From NCBI GenBank assembly GCA_030549495.1, contig JAUIRK010001040.1, forward strand, positions 558,001-622,000: 64,000 nt of DNA, in the 5' to 3' direction. This document shows positions 26,659-38,600 of this stretch, in pieces. The position numbers and the translations under genes were made by a program. The notes under the pieces are model-generated. The model ran no database searches. It was not told where the DNA came from and was given only the letters and a program-made list of their open reading frames with translations. The stretch's first letter is position 1; every line of letters begins with the position of its first letter. This DNA is from Nectonema munidae. Lineage: Eukaryota; Nematomorpha; Nectonematoida; Nectonematidae.

Positions 26659-29600
26659 CATCCATTAAGGGAAAGGGAGACTAGATTCATTGTGATGTTC
26701 TTCCAGAAAGAGTATGTAAAAAATAAAAAATAAACCAAAAGGAATAAAAACGTTCACACTAAGTGATTACTGTAAAATTTTACTTTGAAGTGAAAGAAAA
26801 GTTGAAGAAACATATACTAGAGATTACGATCAAAAAATTGAATGGAACACAAAAGTATTTAAAATATAAACTTCAGATACAATATCATTTAAAATGGATT
26901 TGGTGAGAGATTTAACACTACTGAATTTGAGTGAAGTAGTGCACATATTTACAGTCTTTATTCTTTTTTGAAGGAAGACTCAGTCCCAAGGGAGTGTAAT
27001 ATCGGAGACTAAAGGAAGATTTACGTGGTGTATGAATTCTTGTGGAATGTTGAATTCCTTATCTTCCGTGGCATCAATGAGTTCTCCAGCGAGGTTGTTG
27101 AGATTTTCCACATCGGGTGTTTCTGGGATCTCGTTGAGGATTTTCCATAAGTCTTCTTCAATGAAGGAATTGTCATCTGATGCCGCGTCCAGCCAAATGG
27201 TTCCGCTTGAGCCTGAATAGGGGAAGCGATTGGAGTGGACATTTGAGACTTGTTGATGATATTGGCTGAGGCAAAAGAGTGGCATGATTCTTCGTCTTGC
27301 GAAGTCCATTGGTCTCCCATTGATATAGATGATGCCTGGGAAGAAGGAGGGGAGGCGAAGCCCGAAACGACATTTCTCATCACATAGGAATGCCAGCCTG
27401 CCGAAGATGTCACATTTTTTCGGCCCCTTTCCTTGAAAGGGATTTCTTCTTCTTTTGGAAGTTCGCCGTAGACTTTGGCTTGAAAGGTACCTCCACTCCA
27501 AGATTTAACGATGTGGATGTTGCGAATTGTTTGGTTGCGGCGTCCCATGTGGATTGTAACAGAAAATTGAGAAGACTAGTGTCGTCATCTGAGAGCACTC
27601 CAATGTTTCTTTTAGGATGTCGAAAAGGAGTACAATTAAGGAATCTTTTGGATTTCTTTTATCTAATGGTAAAAGTTCTCCAAATATCTTGATCTTTTCT
27701 TTTGCGAGATCATTTGGATTATAGCGAGCAATGACATGCGGGTGTTGCAGGTCTGTTCTGGGCTAGCCAGGTTCTGCTTTCATTTGTCTTAAGAAGTTTG
27801 GGCAATGCACACCAACATGGTCGGTGCTACTTTCCTCTCTGGATAGAGGCGAGCTTTAAACACGAAGCGTCGCTAATTCTCTTTGCAGAGCAGTTAGAGT
27901 GTGTTCGAAGCCCGTATTCCTCTGATGCGTAGATCTGGTTGTCAATGATGTGGACGCAGAGAACTCTGCATCGTTAGCCATGAGCTTTGAGAGGCGTAGC
28001 TGTAACTTTTGACGTGAGATAGCCAAGCTCCCCCTCTTTTTTATAGTTGATTGGTTAAAGTGAATTTAATGAAATGATATTGTGTAACAGCGAACATTTC
28101 AAAAAAATAAGCTCATATGAAATGAAATTATATAAACAATGTAGTAACTTTGAATTAGAATCTTTATGATAAAGGTTAAAGGTGGTGAGGTATTTTCATC
28201 AAAAAAAGTACTAATTTGCAGGTAACATCGAGCTATGGATAATCTAGCAGAAGCGAGGATTAAACCCGGAACTTCAGATCGATAGCAGCGCTTCTAACCG
28301 TTTAACCTCACAGCCACTAAACCACTTACGTTTTGATAAAAATGGAAAAGTTAGTTTAAACGTTTAAATAACAACTTTTCAGGATAGAAAATATTGGAAA
28401 AAAAAATCGAAAAAGTAGCACAGCCCCCCCACCCCCTCTAAATTTTTGACCAAGATCCATCCCTCTAAATGTGTATTTTGAATATTAAGCTCTGCATGTA
28501 GTAAATACTCACAAATGAAGTCATCAACACTACCCGCTTCAAAATAATTAAATTCATATACATCCTTATAGTAAATGCCAATATCCCCACCTTTTTTATT
28601 TGTGGACTTTGAATATTTAGATGGAAAACTTTAAGACAGCAATTTGATGAGAAAGAGTTTATTAACATCACCGTGAAAGACATTTTCACGTGAACTAAAT
28701 AATAATACTTTATCATTGAAGAGAGTGTTACATATTTCAAAATCAAAACGACCTCCTGGGACATCGTTATTTTTCGTGATCAAGAACTTGTTTTATTCAT
28801 TTTTCAATGTGTAAAAATCTTTAGGGATTACAAACATGTTTGCAGACAACTTTCCTAATTTTATTGTTTTAATAACGGACACGTATGAAACTTATATCAC
28901 TTAGCTGCTTTGAGCGTGTACGTAATTTCATTCTGTCAATAAACAAATTTTCTCTTTTTTCAGTTGTAAAGTTTTTACTTTGGCTGTACCTGCGTCGCTA
29001 TACCTCCAACAACGCAAAGGCGCTTTCCCTGGACCAGAGAAATGACATGCTCTCAAATGGCATTGCGTTGGTCTGTGGAAGCATAGGCTACGCTCTTTGG
29101 CTGCCCGCGGATCCAATTGGAGCGTTCATCATTGCGTGCTATATTTTCTACAGTTGGTGGTACATCGGCTACAGTAAGTCCCATTCTTCTTCTTGCCCAT
29201 GTGTTGAAAGCTTAAACTCTTATCATTTACGTTACATCAGTTTTTGTCTTTAGCATGACAAAATGCCTAGAATATTAGCCATAATGAGAAGCCGTTGGCT
29301 GGCACTAAATTTATTCATAGCTGTTTCTGGAAAAGTGTTGAGTAACCCTGTGAATATTTTTGGAAAGAAAAGTGTTCAGTCATTTTCATATAAAACATAC
29401 TTTTTGGATATAGCGTAATCATGAAGGCAAAAATGATTCCATTTCAAATCTAAATTTGAGGTCTAAAGATAAGATAAAAAAAAGGCAAAAAGCCTTCATA
29501 TAATATATAGCGGTGAGTGTACCGTTCAGTTTAGTGCTTTATAGCAAAAACCTATCTCTATTGTCGACTACTCCACAATTAAATGAACTTAAATGCCACC

Positions 29601-32600
29601 ATATGTTCCTCGAAATACATTTTGACCTAGAGAAGCTAATGATTTTCTTATCTCTTTATCTTTTTTGATTGTTTTGTGCAGTTTCACAACTAAAAGTTTA
29701 AACTTCTCTGTTTTAGACTTTTTACTACTTCTAAACAATGTTCTTTGACATCCACATCAGCTCAGATTGTGGCTCGCTATGTATGTCAGTCTTGTCTTCT
29801 TGATCTATCTCTCATTTATTTCAATGATAGAATATATAAACCTGATGATCGCGTATTGAAGAAAACATTCAATTTTTTTGGTGATTCTTTAAAACCATCT
29901 TTGCTAATTGAAGTATTTCTGAGTAAATGAGTTTATATACAACTTTTAATTTGATATTTTTAATGTAATAGCAGCACATCAAAATGAATTCAACCTAATT
30001 CAAACTTAATCATTGCATGTTGATCTTATTAAAGATAAAAGTATCAGTCATGTGAGACTTGCGGGGAATCCAGAATCATAACTATGGTTTCGTTTTTACG
30101 ATTCCAAAATTGGAATCAATTTGTTTCATGAAATATTCGATGATCAAAAATGCTTCTTGCTAATTCAACATTTCGATGTAGGTGATGGTGTTTAGATGGT
30201 TGTGTTCACTCATTTTTTCCTGTGAAGAAGTCAGTCCTCACCGACACCGGTTAAGATACCGTTATCTCTTAAAACTACGTCAATAAATTTTACATATTCT
30301 ATTTGTTTATGGGCAATAACATCAGAACATCTATATTTATTAAAGATTCTTGCTAATGTATGATGATGTGCAAATGGAAGTATAGTGATTTCATAACGGA
30401 GTTATGCATCTTACTACACCATGTTTGAATTATTATATTATAGATACACCTAAAATTATTGCAAAATATGAACTACTCTCAGAATCAAGAAAAACTCGTT
30501 ATCTCGTACCATCTCTACTACAACAAATATGCCTGACTCTTATAATAACCAATTATTTCTAAGTACTTTTTTATTCGTTCGTCTTTATCCCTTATCAGTA
30601 CTTCATCTCTTTCTACAAAAATGTGGGAGCGGAATTGAGAGGGTCGGGATTCCGACTCCAACTCCTGAAAATACTTGGAGTCAGTACCGAACTTTTTATC
30701 TTCCGACAGACTCCACTGCCATTTGTTTAGCTCTCCCTTTTTTAATTTAACTTTATAATTTGGCTCTGTGATGAAGTATTTGAAACACATCTCTTCCAAA
30801 CGAATGAAATCTGCACACGACCCGGTCCATATTTTAAAGTGGATATAGTAAGGATTCTCTTTCCTTTAGAGATACCTCGTTTACACATTTTTGCGAATGC
30901 CATTATTTTTCTTTTACATGTCGATTCTAATGCTGAAGGTGTTGCATCTTTTCAAAAGAACACAAATAGCCATAGATCGCTAATTTAAAGTACTTGATCA
31001 GCTGTGCTTTGCCATTTGTGCTTTTTCCTACCTCTCAGATGAATTAAATTGTGGAGGAGGAAGATACGAAACTGCAATAACAAAAAGTTGCAGATTAGAT
31101 TGTCTCAAATTCCATGAGCTATCTTCTCTCTTGCTTGGAAAGAATTTAACGATGAAAATAGAAGGCCAAATCTACAAAGCTTGAATCAGAGCATAATTCT
31201 TTATGACTACGAAACCTGGAAGAGCTATGTTAAGAAAGATGCGTGGAGTAAAAATTGCAATGAAAATAAATAATACGCTTATGGAAAAATTAGGCATATA
31301 ATATATTGTGCAATTTGTAAGAAATAATTTGAGATGGTTAAGTCATGTTTTAACTATAAGAAGAATGACGAGCCAATTAAACGAGCTTGGAATTTTGAAA
31401 TTAGTGGTAAGAGAAATAAAGCCACTTGGAAGGAAAAGCTGATTAAAAATTAGAAGACTTGGGAGAAAAGTGGAGACAAGTTTTGTCAATTGGTGCAAAA
31501 AAGCGTTCGCGAAAAGGTGAATTTAACTGACTTAAATAAATGATGATGAATTGATTAAAATTTTATTAAAAATATCATTTCATTTTTGCTTTAAAAGTCA
31601 AAATAAGAGACAAATAGAGATGTATTTAATTTTTGATAGTTGAGATGGAATTTAAGTAATTTTACGTTCAAAATTACGTTTTTCAGAGAATCGAGTTAAT
31701 ATGTTTTAAAAAGAGAAACTTTTTGTAAGAAATTCTGGTCTAAAATATTAAATAAGTCAAAATGTGGTGTAATTTCGAAACTAAGAACAGACAACGTTTT
31801 ACCGATATTTTCCGATTATTGCCGATCCGATATCACTACATTCCTATTTTTTTTCTACCTTGCAGAGCAAATAAAGTACCTGACAGGATTGACAGCAGAT
31901 TCTCGATTCCTTCAGTTGATCACGTGGATCTGTTTGACGCATGACGTCAGCATCTGCAAAATCGATACCGTGCGCGCTTTTCACTTCGGCCTGAATTACC
32001 TCGTGGAAGTGGACATTGTTCTGCACGAAGACATGAAACTGAAGCACGCTCACGACATTGGTAAGTCCTAACTTCTCATTCTTCTTCCTAAGAGTCTTGA
32101 TTCCTCTTGACAAAATTTTTATACTGACCAATGCGTGCTCTAAGATTTTTCAAGGATATCTTGCAGAGATATGCAAATCGTTCGGGCACCGAAAATCCTA
32201 ACTAACAGGTTGAAAGTTAAAATTTTATTCAAGTTCGATTCTAATTGCTCATGGGTGGCATGGCAGTTGTGTTGAGATGATGAACTCAGCACGGAAGGCT
32301 CTGGGTTCGATTCCTCATCGATACCAATTTGTTCATAGTTTGACATAAGCGGTACATCAGTGCCTTGTCAATGAAAACACACTCACGGTACCTTTACCTT
32401 TAATAGACCGAAAAGTTTTCTGTTCATCTTAATTTCAGATCTCTAGTGTGCGGCGGTAAGAAATTTAAAATTCGGGCGAATTTTTATTCAAATTTTTTTC
32501 GCTATCATTTTGAAATTAATTAAAAAAAATTCAAAAAGTTTTACTAAATAAAAATTTCTTTGCACATTTTATTTTAAACTTCGATTAAATACTTTTTTAT

Positions 32601-35600
32601 ACATAGCATTCCTTTTTTACATTAAGTTTTTTTTTTGAGGTTTAAAGTTGATTTTTTTTAAAACGATAATAATTTAGATAATTCATTGGATACGATAAAT
32701 TTATTGTTGTTTTGATAAGCTCCAGAAACTAAGTAAAGGATTAATTTCCGACTTTATCAGTTTTGGACGTATCTAAAATTAAGCGTGACAGAGAAATAAA
32801 TATACGAGCGCTCTTCCCTGATGCAACTTTTATTTGTGACTAGCTTTAGGAACACCTCAAAATTCAAACTCGAATTGTTCGAAAGATAAACTAAATCCAT
32901 GTAAAGTAGTTTTCTTTCAGTTTACCTAATACACATTTTGCCTATACTAATTATAGATTATCTTTGTTTTATATGTGTTCTACTAATACAAAGAAGGTAA
33001 TTAAATTCCACCAGAAAAGTCAGTTGCAAAAGAAAATGTACTACTTTTCGAAAACGCGTGTTTTTTTTTAATGATTTTTCCTTACGTATAAACACGTTAA
33101 GGGTTAAATTTAGAATCGTCAGCACCATCATGTTATAAACATACAATGTACATTAGGGATATAACTTTTTTTAACTTGAAAACCCTGTAGTGTTTTCCGA
33201 TGAATAATTTTGTTAGAAACTAAAAAATGCCAATTTTAGCGTAAAATGTTCAAAAAACCTGGCGCGCACGGGTAAAAAACTAATTAAATAGTAGGATCAC
33301 TAACAAATAACTAAAGGTACACAAAAATTCGAATTTATTGAATCAAAACTATATTAAAAACGTATGAAAATCTAAAAAGCATTAGTAGCTAAAAATTTGG
33401 ATGTTTGATATTTATCAGAGCGTGAGTTTTTCACTATTTCTTCCATTTTTTTACCCCACGTTCGGCAAAGATGTTTGTTCTAGGAATGTCAATTAATGAA
33501 TTTTCAGAACTGAAAAATTTCAGGAAAGTGGATGTGGCCTTCGTACAATTTTGTTCAACTATAGCTTGTTTTAGTTTGCCATAAGTCGAAACTTCAAATT
33601 TTTATTCAGAAAACCAAAAGTCACACCAAGAAATGAAATAAAACAACAAATTTTTTCGAGCTCTTCTCTCTTTTCAGGGAGTAAAAAATAAGGTATTAAC
33701 ACATACAAGCCTTGTGAATTCCATCTGGCGTTGTGGAGAGATGGCAGTTTTTTCCATCTTATTTTGGGCCATTTGCCAGTTTCTTTATGGAACTTAAATG
33801 CCTCGCAGAGTTCGAACAAAAACTTGAAATCATTCCTCCAGCCAGTATTTTTGGAAGTTCCATAATGATGACAATCAGAAATATAATTTGATTTCAAGAA
33901 TACATAATTTTGAACGATTATATCAACGAAGAAATAATTAAGGTGAGGACTTTTGGTCGAACTGCCAAAACTTGAATCCATGATATGTCTCAAAACCAAG
34001 TCCAAAACATGTTGATGACATGGAATAAATTGTGGCTTGTCGTATCCCTTCTCGTTCATCATTCTCTGAAACCTAACAACAATCCCATTTTCACGACCGG
34101 TATTCACTGCTGTTGAATCGCATATAATCATTTTAATACTCTGCCAAGCCTCAAAAGCATCCATAAGTTTCACCAACTCTTCAAAAATAGTTTTAGAAGA
34201 ACCATTTCTGCAAGTTAGTATTGCAAAATTGATTCTCCTTTGGCTATTTTGAAGACACACCACTTGATACTCTTTCTTTTTAATACTTTTCCCATCAAAA
34301 TGTGAACAAAACACTTCCAATTTCAAAACCTCGATAAGCTTTTCTTTAACACTTTCAGATTCTTTAATAACATTTTTCCACACCCCAACCTGACTCGGAC
34401 TTTCAATATCAATTCCATCAAGTTTCTGAGAACTAAATACAACTGAAGCCTTTCTGGTAGACAAACAATGCTGTATTACAAGCATAGCGGCGGATTTCGT
34501 TGAGTTATACTTTTTATTTGTTTCATTCTTTTCATCCGGGACAAATTCATGATCATTTTCAATTTCAGTGAGACTAGAACTTTCAGAACCAGAGTTTGTT
34601 CAGCCGGAACACACGAAGATATCGATTCAGTATAAGACAATCTCGAAACTTTAACGCGCTTTGAAGGATGTATTGATGTGAGGCTTGCCTCAGAGTTGAC
34701 TTAATTCTTCTGCTAAAACTCTGATCCTTGCTTTCTTACTCTTTTGGCTTTTGAACAAGTTTAAATACCTTGCAATGATTTGTTTATTGGTTGGCATTTT
34801 ACAGAAACCAGATAAACATGTAGTTACAAGAGAATTTTCTGGCCTTCTCTTGACACAATTTTTATTACTCATTTAATTGAAATAAATTGTTTTATTAATC
34901 TGAAAAAAACATTCAAATTAAATGTGATTATGAAGAGAAAAAAAACATTACGTGAAAGAAAAAAGACAAAAACGAATGAATCAATATAATTAAATAAGAG
35001 AAGTAATGAATGAATATTCAAACAGCGATGCGCGCCACCTTTTTGGCGCTAAAATGATCAAAAATGACATTTTTGTGAACCAAATGGAAAGTTTCATCAT
35101 ATGGTGTGACAGCGTTTTTGATATAGAAAAAAAGTCAAAAAGTTATATCCCTAATGTACATACTAATAACCTTTTACACTTCTAAAAAGAACGCATAAAT
35201 TATTATATAACGTGAGTAGGATTGGTTAGATTCTGGATTGGATAACTCAAAATCTTGGGTTCGATACCGCATCAAACCCGCATTCCTCATAGTTCGATAC
35301 AAGTGACGCAATTGTGCCATTTCGATGAAAACACCCCACCGTTCCTTGACCTTTGTACCGCGAGGTATTTACTTATTTTGGCCTGTGGTACGAGATGAAA
35401 TTTTCTCAGGTCTAAGCCGGGTGGACTTTCTATGTGTAAGATAAGTTAGATACTTGTCCTCTATACCAGCTACAACCCATAGCAAGAACCACAGTTTGCA
35501 TCGCGACCCATAATACTCAGGTGTAATAAGACAAACTCTGATCACTACGTTCATTTATTCAACATCGACTATTTATATGTCCTTTCTTTTTTGTCACGCG

Positions 35601-38600
35601 ACCCACTGAAGGGTTGGGACCCACAGTTTGAAAAACGCTGGTCTATACCATAAGGTCCCTGGTTCAATCCAGCTGAAAGCCTTCTCTGCTCATAGTTCGA
35701 CAGAAGCGATCCAATATTACCTTGTCGGTGAACGCCTTTAGTTTTACCGTATCTCTATAAATTTCTTTAAAAAACGTTTTAACTCTTTGAGACCGATTAA
35801 AATAAACGTTGTCTCCTTTAAGTTATATAAAAATTCATTGAAAAAGAAAATGCAGACCAATATTTTTCAAAAGCTTCTTCGCCTTTTTAAGGCTTATAAA
35901 TCTTATAGAATTTTTAAAAGGTCTAATAAAGCAGAGCTGGGAATTGAAAGCAGAATGAGGAGTCGAGCCTTTTGGAAGAAATCAGGAGGCAGTGAAGAAT
36001 AAATTCACGATTCCTATAAAAATTATAACAAAAAACTTTTATTTTAAAAAATATTTTTAAAAACGAAAAACAAATTTTTGGGACTTCATTCACTAAGAGA
36101 CATAAAACAGATTAGCCCGTTCAGAGGAAGCTTTGAAAACCCTGAAAGGGCGTAGCTGGACTACGTGGTCAAAAGTGAGATGTCCAGTCTCCACCCTTAT
36201 ACTAATGGGCCAATTTAAAACTTTAAGTATTACTTATAATTTGTAATAATATTATGAGGATAATTCTTAACCCTATTTTACCCCCCCCCCCCTCCTTCAC
36301 TAAAAAATTAATTGTAGAAAATTGGCTGAATCATACCCCTTCAAATTTTGAGACTTTTCCTAAAATCGCTAGCTGCATCTTTTGAAACCATTTTCATGGT
36401 AGTTGAATGACCCTTTCATGTCCAAAACTGTCAATCAAAAATTAAAAAATTTAAGCAAAATTTTGACATTATCTGTACTTAACCTTATAACTTAAGATCT
36501 ATATTATATAATACCTTGAAAATTTATAATTATATACAGTTTGAAACGCATAACACTTTATATATTTAATTTTTTCAATAATCATGGCTACTTTTTAGAA
36601 AATTTCAATCAAAATTTTGATTGATCAAAAATATATCTAATATACCTTCAAATTTTACATAAAATATATTTTTTTATACTAAATCTGCCATGCTGTTTTC
36701 ATTTATGGACTCAATTTTTGCAGTTTGAATTTGAAAATACCTATAAGTATCAATCAAATTTGCGTTTAGTTCTAAAATTTGTTTCCAAAAATATTGATTT
36801 AAATTTTACATGAAATATATGTTTTTATAGCAAATAGATCATGATGATTTCATTTCTGAACACAGTTTTCGCATTTAGAGGTTTTACTGCTAGTGTCAAT
36901 CAAATATGCGGTTTCTCTCTAAAAACTATATCCCAAAATATTCTCTCTAATTTTACATCCATTTCGATCATGATCATTTTTATTTCTGAAATCATTTTTT
37001 GCATTTAGAGGTTTTAAATGTCTGAAAATGTCAATTAAATGTTCGATTTTCGTCTAATGTTTACAGAAATATTTTTGAAATTTAAATAAAATATCTGTTT
37101 TTATGCCAAATGGAAGATGCTGGTTTCATTTTTGGACTCAAGTTTGGCATTTATGGTTTTAAAATATCTGAAAGCTTGAATAAGATTTGCGGTTTACTTC
37201 TAGATACTGTCTTCAAAAAAATAAAATATCTGTTTTATACCAAATCGAATATGCTTATTTTATTTATGTACTGGATTTGGATAATACGGTTAAAAAATAT
37301 CTCGAAGTGGCAATTGAATTAGTAATGTATGTCTGAAAATCAGTTATGTAAAAAATTTTCAAAAAATCGCTGCATATTAGGTATATAGTAAAAATATACT
37401 TTTTTTTGTTGTATATTTTGTCTCATAATACTTTCTACAATCATCTTGAGTATGAAATATTTATTTAAAAAAAACAAAACGTATTATAAAATCTTTTGAA
37501 AATTAGTATGAGAGAAGGAAGCAAGTTGATAACTAATTGAAAAGAGAACATGTGATCAAAACAAATAATTAAAAAAAATATGTATCTTGATTAAATGAAA
37601 GATCTACCATTTCTATATAGATAGTAACAGAGTAACAGGTATAGATGATAACCAGCTGGAAGTTTTTAGCTGATCTATAGATGCCAAAAGTGCTCGGTGA
37701 CTGTTGACCTATTAATCCCAAAGCTAGCTTCATCTCAGCAATGAAAGTTGCCTTAGGCATTTTCCACTTAAATAGATTACGTAATCTATGAATATCTATA
37801 CGAGGATTGGCCTCATCAGAAATCTCGTTGAATTCAGCATCGTCAGTAAGAATCTCACATACCGTACATTCACCTACTTCCATTTGTTCAAAAATATCAT
37901 CATTTATGGCTCTCAAGAAAATATCTTGTGAGCCCTTTCCAACATTTATAGCAACTCCGAACTTAAAAAGGTTTTCAGCTTCTGTCTTATTCTCAGCATC
38001 GGTAGACGCATGAGCTAGCTCACGGATAGCTGGGTTCTCTACTGGTGTAAACGATTTGTACTGAGACATTATTAGTTTTTCACTACGATATAATCGATAA
38101 GAATCAGGTTTTTATTGTGTGTAGTTTGTAGGTTGTTTGATGCACCGCACATACAACTATAAGATAGTGTAATTGAGGATGTAATTGTATTATATTAACG
38201 AAAGTTGGCCAATTTCTTTACATCTTCAGTCTTCTTGGCTCATTGATAGCCTTTTGTTGATGATAACGGTGAATCGGCAGAGGTCTTCAATCTTCACTTT
38301 TTCTCTGGCTCATTGATAGCCTTTGCTGATGACGGTGAGGATCTAAAGAAGTGTGATCTGAAGAAGTGGTTTAATTATATAATATTAAACCACTTCAAAA
38401 AGATTTTGACTGTGAAAAAGAAGTTCCTCTTTTACAAATGAAAAATATTTAAATGTATAGCTTATCATCTAGGATCACAATAAACATTTAGCTAAGATGG
38501 GTAGGAAATCTGAAAATTTAGAATAGATCAGATTTATCAAAAATGGCACAGATGCCAATATGTGAGAATTTAGTCATTATCAAGATTATTTTAATTTAAA

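Noticed and set aside
33571-34485. Host domesticated transposase gene
   Set aside because: The frame sits between intact terminal repeats with a target duplication and its N-terminal part is broken, so it is an ordinary element copy.
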